A stretch of DNA of 34,840 nt from CADEED01 sp039930985 (GCA_039930985.1 JBDTSV010000180.1:1-34840); one strand, 5' to 3'. Numbered from the stretch's first letter, positions 24,120 through 30,787 are shown. Numbers and translations: made by a program. The notes: generated by a model from the sequence alone, not told the origin.

Positions 24120-24222
24120 TGGAGGGTATGGAGGGTATGGAGGGTTTCTAACAAGTTTTCCCATAGCGCCTTTTTTATCAATGGAACTTTGCAGTAACCC
24201 TCCATACCCTCCATACCCTCCA
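24120..24222. repeat. 27-bp inverted repeat of GGAGGGTAT units, replication-origin candidate
   Basis: Left arm 24120-24146 and right arm 24196-24222 are perfect 27-bp inverted copies. Each arm holds three GGAGGG blocks spaced by TAT, so the unit GGAGGGTAT recurs every 9 bp. The 49-nt centre is AT-rich for this element (TTTTTTATCAATGG, AACAAGTTTTCCC). It lies directly downstream of the PrimPol-helicase gene in a 327-nt gene-free stretch (23918-24244). Iterons plus an easily melted centre fit a replication origin; tandem GGGs could form a quadruplex on either strand. A terminator or cruciform is the alternative. Confidence 0.6.
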
Positions 24223-24244
24223 GCGGGCCTCCACTTGAGCACTT

Positions 24245-26692
24245 TCACGAGCGGGCCCGCAGTCCATATTTATTGCTCGCCGCGACGGACTTCTTATCGA
24301 CGTTCTTATCTTTCAGCGCGAGGCCGAACGCCGTCTGGTTATCCGGCTTGGCCTGCATTCCTTCTTCGACGCACCACGCCTTGAACTGTAGGAACAAAGT
24401 AGCGGCGGCCGTGCCCTGAGCTGGCTCGCAACGCTCCATCGTCTCGAACCAACGGGAGAGGCTGTCTTGCTTTGCGATGTAGTCGCCCGTGGCGGCCTTC
24501 ACCTCGGCAGGCGGTGTTAGCCCCTCCCGCTGGTACAGCACCGCGCCGCGCACGAGCCACGCGAGCACGCCCTCGATCTCTGCGGCGAGCTTGTCGGGCA
24601 ACGTCTTGTCTCCGTCCGGGAGCAGCGGGTCGCGCTCCGATTCGGCGGGTCGGTTCCAGCGGCGCGCGAACGGGATCAAGTGAAGCCGGCCACGGATCGC
24701 GGGGTCGACTTGGCTCAAGTTCGGTTTGTTGTTAGTGGATATCCATAGCTTGTGCGTGATCGCGAACGTGAACGCATCCTCGTACAGCCGGCGCGCCGTC
24801 ATTTCCGCGTCGCCCGTGTGGTTCTTTATCAATCCCACGTCGAGCGTCTGCCCGTCTTTGGTCTCCGACGAGAGCACGAACCGCGCGCCCGCGAGCTTTG
24901 CAGCGACCGAGGTTGCGCGCTCGGCGTCGGCGGGACGTGCGCTCGCCATGAGCGCGTCGGGCGGCATGATCTGCGCGTAGTCCCCGAGCAGGCGTTTCAT
25001 TAGATCAAAGGCGACGTTCTTGCCGTTCGAGCCCTTCCCGATCGCGATGAACAGGATTTGTTCCGCCGTCGAACCTGTGATGCTGTACCCGAGTGCCTTT
25101 TGCAGATAGCGCGCCATTGCCGGCCGTGGCACGTATTGATCGGTTGTGCCGGGCACTATCTCGCCTTGCTCGTCGAGCACGTGGGTGCCCGTGATCTCGG
25201 CAATGAATTGCTCCCAACGCGGGGCCGTGGCCGCCGGGTCGTAGCGCACGGCGCAACGCTTCGTCACGTATTCGTCGCGCGACTCGTCCTCGTGCAGCTC
25301 GCCCGTGCGAAGGTCGACCACGCCGTTCTCGACGCCTAACAACCACGGGTTGCGATCGAGCTGCGTGACAGATATCGCGACGCCCGGGGACTTGCGGGCT
25401 AACACGATCATGTTGTCGAGCGTTGAACGGTTGCGGCACTTCGCCGCCCACTTCGTGTAGTCGGTGCGCAAGTCGAGGCGGCTGTCTTTGTCGGCACGCT
25501 CCGCTTCGGCTAAGTAGTGTTTCGCCACTTCGAGCGCGCGCGTGCTCACGAACACTTCGTGCGTATCGATCTGCCAACGCCGCGCGTTCCAATAAAGCCA
25601 CTTCGCCGTTTCGGTCACGAGACGCAACGTCCCTTGCGCGAGCCGAATCAAAAGATTCGCGTTGCCCGCGTCGGTGCGATCGATACGTGATGCGTACGGG
25701 TCGGCCGTCTCGAGAGTTCCCTCGGGAACAGTCGGCTCGGCAGGCGTTTTGCGGATGTACGCAAAGGCCGCGCGACCCTTGAGGGCGAGCGAGATTGCGA
25801 GGCGGCCTTTGCGTTCCTCCCACGTGTCGCGCTGCGCGAGCGTCCCGCGCTCCATGATGCGCAACGCGCGTTCGCAGTCGCCGCCCGTGTAGTACACGAG
25901 TTCGTTCGCGAGGGCTGCGTCGGCCCGCGTGTGGTCGAATTGCTGGCCGTCCTCTTGCGGCGGAAACAGCGAGACAAGGTGCGCGGCATCGGCGTTCCAC
26001 AACGCGGCGAACTTCGTCGGCGTACCCGGCGGCGCGAACGCATCCTGAGATCGTGAGCGAGCTGCGAGCATGTGCGCGATCAACTCGTCGTCGTCCGAGG
26101 TGCCGGTGTAGCCCTCGACGGGCTCGTCGCTCCATTGGTCGCCGGCTTGGACGGCAGTTCCCTCGGGAACAGCGCTCACGGGAAAGGGTGCGCCCTCGCC
26201 GTAGATGAACTGCGCATGCTCGGGGTGAGCCGCTGCGCCGGGAATGTAGTTCAAACGGGTGGCGTCTTTGCTCGACTCGCCGCAGTCGCGCGCGAACAGC
26301 TCGGCCAGTGTGTCCCACGTTGCGTAGTGTTCCTCGCGCGTCGCTCCGCGCTCCAGTGGCACGACGACGCGCCAGCGCGGGCGCTCGGGCGTGTGGCTGT
26401 ACGACGTCCATGCGATGAACTGGCGACCGGGGAATCGCGCACGGATCGCATCGGCATTCCACGTGAATTTTCCGAGGTCCAGGTCGAGCGGAACGGCGTA
26501 GCTCGCGAGTAAGTGATCGTAGTCGCGCGTGCCGCCCTCGCCAAAGTCGGCGAACACAAGATACGGGCCGTCTTTGTCGCCAGCCGTTGGCGTGCGGGCC
26601 TTGAGCCATTCGACGAGTGCAGGGAATTCGGCAGCGAAACGTGCCGGCGAAGCGTCGGCGCGATGCTGGCCGAGTGAGACTGTGAGGGTCAT
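24245..26692 (-). CDS. PrimPol-SF3 helicase replication protein
   Basis: 815 residues. The N-terminal archaeo-eukaryotic primase domain (about 10-175) keeps catalytic D70-x-D72 (VPLDLDLG), His100 in SYSHTPERPRWRVVVPL, and a third acidic point in SSKDATRLNYIPGA. A helix-bundle follows near 250-310 (FDHTRADAALANELVYYTGG). The C-terminal part is a D5-type superfamily-3 helicase: Walker A 552-559 (GKGSNGKN, with Asn where Ser/Thr is usual), Walker B 606-610 (VLSSE), motif C 649-656 (LWISTNNK) and arginine finger in DPAIRGRLHLIPF. It would prime and unwind the excised element, probably at the neighbouring repeat. Confidence 0.9.
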   Translation of the reverse strand: MTLTVSLGQHRADASPARFAAEFPALVEWLKARTPTAGDKDGPYLVFADFGEGGTRDYDHLLASYAVPLDLDLGKFTWNADAIRARFPGRQFIAWTSYSHTPERPRWRVVVPLERGATREEHYATWDTLAELFARDCGESSKDATRLNYIPGAAAHPEHAQFIYGEGAPFPVSAVPEGTAVQAGDQWSDEPVEGYTGTSDDDELIAHMLAARSRSQDAFAPPGTPTKFAALWNADAAHLVSLFPPQEDGQQFDHTRADAALANELVYYTGGDCERALRIMERGTLAQRDTWEERKGRLAISLALKGRAAFAYIRKTPAEPTVPEGTLETADPYASRIDRTDAGNANLLIRLAQGTLRLVTETAKWLYWNARRWQIDTHEVFVSTRALEVAKHYLAEAERADKDSRLDLRTDYTKWAAKCRNRSTLDNMIVLARKSPGVAISVTQLDRNPWLLGVENGVVDLRTGELHEDESRDEYVTKRCAVRYDPAATAPRWEQFIAEITGTHVLDEQGEIVPGTTDQYVPRPAMARYLQKALGYSITGSTAEQILFIAIGKGSNGKNVAFDLMKRLLGDYAQIMPPDALMASARPADAERATSVAAKLAGARFVLSSETKDGQTLDVGLIKNHTGDAEMTARRLYEDAFTFAITHKLWISTNNKPNLSQVDPAIRGRLHLIPFARRWNRPAESERDPLLPDGDKTLPDKLAAEIEGVLAWLVRGAVLYQREGLTPPAEVKAATGDYIAKQDSLSRWFETMERCEPAQGTAAATLFLQFKAWCVEEGMQAKPDNQTAFGLALKDKNVDKKSVAASNKYGLRARS

Positions 26693-26698
26693 GGGTCA

Positions 26699-27121
26699 TT
26701 ACTTCTTGCGCGTGTAGACAACGGCGACGGTTCGATTCGGAATGTAAGAGCTGAACGGCAGCACCTCGACGCGTAGGCCGTGGCGATGCGCGAACGCGTC
26801 GACCTTTTCGCCGCTGGCGTACGTGTGGCTCCGGATCGCGGCGATTTGCGGACGTTGCAACGGGCCGTCGACGAAGAACTCGGCGTGATCGATCTCGGGG
26901 TCGTGGGCGCTCGGCCGCGTTCTAATCCACATACCGGCCTTCAACTGTTCGAGACTGATGTGCCGCGACGTGCAACGCCAACCCCGCGCGAGGGCGAACC
27001 GTAGCTGTTCCTCGCGTTGAAGCTCTCGAAGTAGTTTGTATGCCGCGTCACTGTCGCGACCGCCGACCGCGTGGTCGAAGGCGGCGCGCGCTTCTACGAT
27101 TTGTTGTTCAAGCGCGTTCAT
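26699..27121 (-). CDS. Small protein of unknown function upstream of the primase
   Basis: 140 residues from ATG 27121, which overlaps the 74-residue gene stop (ATGA). The N-terminal third is helical (LEQQIVEARAAFDHAV, YKLLRELQREEQLRFA). The rest is beta-rich, with QIAAIRSHTYASGEKVDAFAHRHGLRVEVLPFSSYIPNRTVAVVY in consecutive segments, a pattern seen in uncharacterised phage and plasmid accessory proteins. It ends 6 nt before the primase ATG, so the two are probably co-translated. Confidence 0.68.
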   Translation of the reverse strand: MNALEQQIVEARAAFDHAVGGRDSDAAYKLLRELQREEQLRFALARGWRCTSRHISLEQLKAGMWIRTRPSAHDPEIDHAEFFVDGPLQRPQIAAIRSHTYASGEKVDAFAHRHGLRVEVLPFSSYIPNRTVAVVYTRKK

Positions 27122-27342
27122 GCGAGCACGTCCCGCACAGCCACGACAGGGACGGCGTGACAAACCGTCACTCTCTGATTGATCACGTAACGCGCTAGAT
27201 CGCGCGCGGCTTTCTCGGCCGTGGCTTGCGTAGGGTAAATTTCGACCCGCCGGGGGCGGCCGTCAACGGCGAGGAAATACCACGACTTCGGCAGAGGTGC
27301 GGACGGCACGGGCGGCAGCCCTTCGAGTCTTGCGCCTTTCAT
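27118..27342 (-). CDS. Small protein of unknown function
   Basis: 74 residues. The centre, SWYFLAVDGRPRRVEIYPTQ then TAEKAARDLARYV, is a strand-hairpin-helix unit. It overlaps both neighbours by 4 bp. The arrangement resembles that of the upstream 87-residue protein (aromatic strand, G-R-x-x-R-V turn, Ala-rich helix), suggesting an old duplication; the similarity is faint. Confidence 0.6.
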   Translation of the reverse strand: MKGARLEGLPPVPSAPLPKSWYFLAVDGRPRRVEIYPTQATAEKAARDLARYVINQRVTVCHAVPVVAVRDVLA

Positions 27343-27602
27343 GACCGCGACACCGTGCCGTTACAGAATTGGGAGACGAATCTTGCGGCGCGAACCTGAA
27401 ATTGAATCCCGGCGTTCGCGGGCATTGTAGATAGACGTAGTGCCTCGGCAATCGCCGCCTCCTCCGTTCGATGCGTGACCCTCGGCGGGCGACGTCCAAT
27501 GGCGTGCACGAAGAAATGCGTTACCGGTCGGCCGCGCGCTGACGGGGGTAGTTTTAGCGTCGGGCGTCGGGTAGAGTCATTGTCGATTTCGTTCATAGTC
27601 AC
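27339..27602 (-). CDS. Small protein of unknown function
   Basis: 87 residues. It has a disordered basic N-terminus, then THFFVHAIGRRPPRVTHRTE and an Ala-rich helix (AAIAEALRL). The GTG at 27602 is the likely start, because GAGG lies 8 nt upstream; an ATG two codons later is possible. The ribosome site sits in the descending arm of the 12-bp inverted repeat 27605-27641. It overlaps the next gene by 4 bp. Confidence 0.58.
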   Translation of the reverse strand: MTMNEIDNDSTRRPTLKLPPSARGRPVTHFFVHAIGRRPPRVTHRTEEAAIAEALRLSTMPANAGIQFQVRAARFVSQFCNGTVSRS

Positions 27603-27604
27603 TT

Positions 27605-27641
27605 ACGACGCCTCAGCGCCGCTCCGGTCCTGAGGCGTCGT
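27605..27641. promoter_or_regulatory. 12-bp inverted repeat over a ribosome-binding site
   Basis: ACGACGCCTCAG at 27605-27616 and its exact complement at 27630-27641 enclose a 13-nt GC-rich loop. On the minus strand it spans the last codons of the 112-residue gene. Its second arm contains the GAGG that serves the 87-residue gene. In RNA the stem would hide that site. No T-run follows, so it is a poor intrinsic terminator. Confidence 0.55.
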
Positions 27642-27951
27642 CATTTCTGGCGAGCTGTTTTTTGAGCCATGCGCGATTTCTTCGCAGGTAGCGGCAGAAC
27701 GATTCGAGGTTGTCGACGTGATCGCATAGCAAGGCGACTTGCTCGGGCGTCGAGCGCTCCATTACAAGCGCGAGCTGTCGTTCGATATCCGCCTCGCAAA
27801 TTGGTCCCACGAGTAGGGGCCGGCACCCCGCGTGCAAATAGCTGCGGAGTTGCTTCGCCCTCGTCTCTCTTGCACGAAGCACGCGCGCGCTTCGGTTCGC
27901 GATGTCGCGTTTCGAGCTGCGTACGGCCGTTGGGGATGTCCCGGCAAGCAT
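27613..27951 (-). CDS. Basic helical protein of unknown function
   Basis: 112 residues from ATG 27951, 2 nt after the AlpA-like gene. The first 40 residues are Arg/Lys/Ser-rich (TAVRSSKRDIANRSARVLRARET). The C-terminal half is helical (EADIERQLALVMERSTPEQVALLCDHVDNLESFCRYLRRN) and ends in a basic helix. It looks like a nucleic-acid-binding or regulatory protein, but no family is recognised. The frame extends upstream to 28116 only as a shadow of the AlpA-like gene. Confidence 0.6.
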   Translation of the reverse strand: MLAGTSPTAVRSSKRDIANRSARVLRARETRAKQLRSYLHAGCRPLLVGPICEADIERQLALVMERSTPEQVALLCDHVDNLESFCRYLRRNRAWLKKQLARNDDASGPERR

Positions 27952-27953
27952 TG

Positions 27954-28214
27954 TTAGCTTCCGGCGCGGCGATTGGCGCGTGGCCTTTTTCGCCCACTGA
28001 GACCGAGGAACCATGCGAGGAAAGCAGGCTCGTGCGTGAGCAGCTCGCCGGACGCTGTCTCGAACACGGCGCCGCACGCTGCGAGGCCGTTCTTGTGCCG
28101 GCGACGCAGCGACCATTCGATGCGCGAGGCGGATAGAAACGTCGGGTGCCGCTCGGCGAGCTGGCGCTTGTTGAAAAGCTCAGCGGTCGGCGGTAGTGAG
28201 GGGCTGTTGGGCAT
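27954..28214 (-). CDS. AlpA-like / excisionase-family DNA-binding protein
   Basis: 86 residues from ATG 28214, with GGAG 8 nt upstream. The pattern FNKRQLAERHPTFLSASRIEWSLRRRHKNGLAACGAVFETASGELLTHEPAFLAWF matches small winged-helix proteins of the excisionase/AlpA type, which share R-Q-x-x-x-x-H-P...NGL-x-x-x-G...F-x-x-W. Such proteins act as directionality factors or activators of integrase and satellite genes. It lies close to int, as expected. Its ribosome site lies inside the inverted repeat at 28223-28250, hinting at control. Confidence 0.68.
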   Translation of the reverse strand: MPNSPSLPPTAELFNKRQLAERHPTFLSASRIEWSLRRRHKNGLAACGAVFETASGELLTHEPAFLAWFLGLSGRKRPRANRRAGS

Positions 28215-28222
28215 GGCGCGTA

Positions 28223-28250
28223 CTCCAGAGGACACGTTGCCACTCTGGAG
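28223..28250. promoter_or_regulatory. Inverted repeat covering the AlpA-like gene's ribosome site
   Basis: CTCCAGAG (28223-28230) and CTCTGGAG (28243-28250) form a perfect 8-bp inverted repeat with a 12-nt loop. Read on the minus strand, the second arm CTCTGGAG includes the Shine-Dalgarno GGAG, which is 8 nt before the ATG. It can serve as an operator palindrome in DNA or a ribosome-blocking hairpin in RNA. Confidence 0.5.
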
Positions 28251-28278
28251 CACCGGCGAGCCGGTAGCCGGACAGCTC

Positions 28279-28656
28279 TTACCGTTTCTTGGGGGAGCGC
28301 GACCTATTGATCGCGCGTTGCAGGGCGTCGTCGGTGCGTTTGCGAATCGTCGGGTGGTTTTTTCGCAGCCACGAATTCAGGCGGTGTGCTTTCGCGATAG
28401 TTAGCTCGCCCGTGTATAAATTCGGATGCGCCGCTCGAAGGATCGAGATCGCGTCCGAGTTGCTATTGCGTGGGGTCGGCCGGCGTGCGGCGGCTTTCTT
28501 TTCGCCAGCCTTCACTTTGCGCAGCTCAGCGTCAAACTCGGCAGACGTCAACTCCCACGGCTCAGCCGGCGCGCCAGCCAATCTACGAAAAAGCGTCGCG
28601 ATTGCCGCGAATCGTCGCTGCGTGAGCGCGCGCCGTTGTTTGTAGCTCACCGGCAT
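28279..28656 (-). CDS. Small basic protein of unknown function downstream of int
   Basis: 125 residues, Arg/Lys-rich at both ends, helical throughout (TQRRFAAIATLFRRLAG; TIAKAHRLNSWLRKNHPTIRKRTDDALQRAINR). It begins 3 nt after the integrase stop, so it is expressed with int. Size, charge and place would suit a recombination cofactor or repressor, but I recognise no motif. Its stop is followed by a 64-nt gap holding the 28223-28250 palindrome. Confidence 0.62.
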   Translation of the reverse strand: MPVSYKQRRALTQRRFAAIATLFRRLAGAPAEPWELTSAEFDAELRKVKAGEKKAAARRPTPRNSNSDAISILRAAHPNLYTGELTIAKAHRLNSWLRKNHPTIRKRTDDALQRAINRSRSPKKR

Positions 28657-28659
28657 CGG

Positions 28660-29775
28660 TTAGAGCCCCTTCGCCGCCACGAGTCGCTCGATTACTTTCG
28701 CCTTGTGGTCGACCACGAGATGCGAGTACCGCTTAACCATCGCGAGCGTCTTGTGCCCGAGCACGTCGGCGATTTCGAGCAACGATGCGCCCTGCGCGGC
28801 GAGCATCGATGCCGTCGTATGGCGTAGATCGTGGAAGCGGAACCCCTCGATGCCGGCCGCGTCGAGTGCCGCATACCACACGTCGTCGAAATTCTCGTGC
28901 GCGGTGCCGGGCATGCCATTGGGGTGCGCGAAGACGAACTCACTGCGCGCCGAGTTTTGGAGCTTGAGGGCGCGCAACGCTTCGAGCGCCTTGCCGGCGA
29001 GCGGCAACGTACGTTGATCGCCGTTCTTGGTCTCGCGCACGAGTGCCCGCGCCGCCTTCAAATCCACGTCAGCCCAACGCAGCCCGATCAGCTCCCCGCG
29101 TCGGGCACCCGTGGTGATCGCCAGCAAGACCAACGTACGCAACGCCGGCCAAGCTGACTTTTCGCACGCGTCGATCAATGCGGTGCGCTCATCGTCGGAT
29201 AGGAACCGGGTGCGGCCCCTCGCCTCTTTTTTGCGCGCGATGTCGCCCACGGGGTTGCGGTCGATTAGGCGCCTCTCTTTGATCGCGAAGCTCAGCGCAT
29301 GGGAAAGCGTCGCGATGTAGCGGTTTGTAGTGGCGCCCGTGCGCTTGTATTCCTTCGGGGGCGTAGTGACGCCCTTTTTGTTCGTTCGCGGCTTGCCGCG
29401 CTTATACGGCGTCGCCGCGAGCACGTCGCGGGCCTTTGAGATTCGGTCGGCGGTGATTTCCGTGAGGTTGAGGCCGGCGAATTGCTCCGACCACCACGCG
29501 AGCTGGCGCTTGCGCGTGTTGCGCTCGTACTCGTCGAACTCGGGGAGAACGGTCTCAATGTAATCCTTGGCGAGCGCGTCAAAGCTCGTGCGCTTCGCTG
29601 CGGCGTGCGGGAAATGCTTCCCCTCGCGGATCGCCGTCTCGATCGACGCGGCCCACGCCTCGGCCTCTTTGCGGTTGGGGAACGTCTCAGATTCCGACCG
29701 GCCTTTCGTCCGCACTTGGGCGCGGTACGAAACGTCGCCCGTCAGTTTGGAAACAAGCTTTTGAACCGATGCCAT
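28660..29775 (-). CDS. Tyrosine recombinase (phage integrase)
   Basis: 371 residues. An N-terminal arm-binding domain (about 1-55, SYRAQVRTKGRSESETFPNRKEAEAWA) and a SAM-like core-binding domain (62-170) precede the catalytic domain. Catalytic residues are Arg225 (TGARRGEL), Lys250 (RETKNGD), His315 and Arg318 (FHDLRHT), His341 (LGHKT) and nucleophile Tyr350 (VKRYSHL): all six are present. It should integrate and excise the element at the 16-bp tRNA core. The gene starts 109 nt from the tRNA-Leu 3' end, with site B in between. The complete motif set means the element may still be mobile. Confidence 0.95.
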   Translation of the reverse strand: MASVQKLVSKLTGDVSYRAQVRTKGRSESETFPNRKEAEAWAASIETAIREGKHFPHAAAKRTSFDALAKDYIETVLPEFDEYERNTRKRQLAWWSEQFAGLNLTEITADRISKARDVLAATPYKRGKPRTNKKGVTTPPKEYKRTGATTNRYIATLSHALSFAIKERRLIDRNPVGDIARKKEARGRTRFLSDDERTALIDACEKSAWPALRTLVLLAITTGARRGELIGLRWADVDLKAARALVRETKNGDQRTLPLAGKALEALRALKLQNSARSEFVFAHPNGMPGTAHENFDDVWYAALDAAGIEGFRFHDLRHTTASMLAAQGASLLEIADVLGHKTLAMVKRYSHLVVDHKAKVIERLVAAKGL

Positions 29776-29812
29776 GTGCAGCCCTTCGCCAGTGCGGCGC
29801 GGAGTTAATCAC

Positions 29813-29832
29813 TGCACTGAATCTGCACGAAA
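29813..29832 (+). promoter_or_regulatory. Double TGCAC site B between int and the right att core
   Basis: TGCAC-TGAATC-TGCAC-GAAA, same strand and same 11-bp spacing as site A; CACTGCAC before and CGGGGC after are also shared. It lies 92 bp inside the right core and about 40 nt upstream of int. This suits an integrase arm site in attP, an int operator, or both. Confidence 0.6.
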
Positions 29833-29883
29833 TGGGCGGGGCGGTAAAGGACCTAGGCCTAAAACGCTCCTACGTCCTTGATT

Positions 29884-29972
29884 TGGTGCCCCGGGCCGGA
29901 ATCGAACCGGCATGGCATTTTAAAGCCGACGGATTTTAAGTCCGTTGCGTCTACCAATTCCGCCACCGGGGC
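29884..29972 (-). tRNA. leuZ: tRNA-Leu(UAA), host/element chimera
   Basis: Reading the minus strand: acceptor GCCCCGG, D arm with GGTAGAC, anticodon loop CTTAAAA giving anticodon UAA, variable arm GGC-TTTAAAAT-GCC, T arm GCCGG TTCGATT CCGGC, acceptor CCGGGGC, A and encoded CCA. All stems pair. The 5' part (29941-29972) is host sequence. The part from the anticodon to CCA came with the element, since the original 3' half lies at 16539-16593. The symbol follows the E. coli order glyW-cysT-leuZ. Confidence 0.92.
29925..29940 (-). other. Right attachment-site core (attR)
   Basis: The bases GCCGACGGATTTTAAG are identical to 16578-16593. Flanks differ at once (A against G on the left, T against A on the right). 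The position within the tRNA is the anticodon loop and stem. The distance to the left copy is 13,347 bp, the element's unit length. Confidence 0.88.
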
Positions 29973-29983
29973 AAGGGACTGAT

Positions 29984-30058
29984 TGGAGGCTAGGGTCGGA
30001 ATCGAACCGGCATAGACGGCTTTGCAGGCCGCTGCATAACCATTCTGCCACCTAGCCT
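29984..30058 (-). tRNA. cysT: tRNA-Cys(GCA)
   Basis: Minus strand: acceptor AGGCTAG pairing with CTAGCCT, D arm with GGTTATG, anticodon loop CTGCAAA (GCA), T arm GCCGG TTCGATT CCGAC, CCA encoded. It lies 11 nt upstream of tRNA-Leu and 29 nt downstream of tRNA-Gly, one transcript. Confidence 0.95.
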
Positions 30059-30087
30059 GAGGACCCGAATGATGAGGTCCGAAAGAT

Positions 30088-30163
<76 letters not shown>

Positions 30164-30181
30164 ATCCTGGAGAGGGCGCAA

Positions 30182-30209
30182 ATTCTAGGGCCAGCGGCCG
30201 GCAAGTCAA
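30182..30209 (-). promoter_or_regulatory. Sigma-70 promoter of the tRNA cluster
   Basis: On the minus strand TTGACT (30204-30209) and TAGAAT (30182-30187), each 5 of 6 consensus bases, lie 16 bp apart. A GC-rich TTGCGCCC discriminator follows, typical of stringently controlled stable-RNA promoters. It overlaps the last codons of the LOG-family gene. An 8-bp inverted repeat (AAGGACTT/AAGTCCTT, about 30207-30233) lies across the -35 region. Confidence 0.75.
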
Positions 30210-30787
30210 GGACTTCCCTCTCCGGTAAGTCCTTCTTTCACAAGCCCCTCTTTCGTGAGGATTCGTATGACCTCGGACACGGAATCGGCGTTGCGCCATC
30301 GCGCCCGGCTTTCGGGCGTGACGAACTTCTCACGCACCGCGTGATCGAGCATTCCGTACATCGGCGCGAAGTAGTTTTCGATGTTGGCGAGGATCACCGG
30401 CTTGGCATGCAGCCCGAGCTGCGCCCAGGTGACGATCTCGACCAGTTCGTCGAACGTGCCCATGCCGCCCGGTAACCCGACGAACGCATCGGACATGTCG
30501 GCCATGAGCGTCTTGCGCTCGTGCATCGTGTGGACCACGTGCTGGGCGGTGAGGTTCGGGTGCGCGCACTCGCGCTCGATGAGCATGCGCGGGATCACGC
30601 CCACCACGCGCCCGCCGGCGGCCAACACGGCGTCGGCAACGATGCCCATGAGCCCGAGCTTGCCGCCGCCGTATACCAGCGTGAGGCCAGCCTTCGCCAG
30701 CGCGGTTCCCATCTGTTCGGCCGCGCCCGAGTAGCTAGGGCGCGCACCCGGCGCCGAGCCGCAGAAGACGCAGATCGAGCGAGTCAC
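30206..30787 (-). CDS. LOG family protein (TIGR00730-type Rossmann fold)
   Basis: 193 residues. The motif LPGGMGTFDELVEIVTW is the PGGxGTxxE signature of LOG proteins (cytokinin riboside 5'-monophosphate phosphoribohydrolase-like). They bind nucleotide monophosphates with a Rossmann fold seen here as FCGSAPG..P and VYGGGKLGLMG. In bacteria the physiological role is usually nucleotide salvage or unknown. The GTG start at 30787 overlaps the pgsA stop (GTGA); longer frames read through pgsA. Confidence 0.85.
   Translation of the reverse strand: MTRSICVFCGSAPGARPSYSGAAEQMGTALAKAGLTLVYGGGKLGLMGIVADAVLAAGGRVVGVIPRMLIERECAHPNLTAQHVVHTMHERKTLMADMSDAFVGLPGGMGTFDELVEIVTWAQLGLHAKPVILANIENYFAPMYGMLDHAVREKFVTPESRARWRNADSVSEVIRILTKEGLVKEGLTGEGSP

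Larger units (their letters stand above)
16578..29940. mobile_element. Satellite-like integrative element in tRNA-Leu(UAA), about 13.35 kb
   Basis: Bounded by the 16-bp direct repeats, with the integrase gene next to the reconstituted tRNA. All genes run leftwards: int, basic unknown, AlpA-like regulator, four small unknowns, PrimPol-SF3 helicase, origin-like repeat, terS, terL, three small ORFs, tandem PrimPol-like protein, small membrane protein, three-gene cargo. Portal, capsid, protease, tail and lysis genes were not found. The layout resembles phage satellites (integrase, AlpA, primase, terS at the end), but with both terminase subunits. A deleted prophage is the alternative. Tight spacing, many start/stop overlaps and intact motifs argue against random decay. 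Confidence 0.82.

Noticed and set aside
24120..24222. CRISPR array
   Set aside because: The units are 9 bp with 3-bp spacers and are arranged as mirrored arms; no spacer-length unique sequences and no cas genes.
25005..26699. Second long minus-strand frame inside the primase gene
   Set aside because: Arginine-rich, out of frame with the PrimPol-helicase and without motifs.
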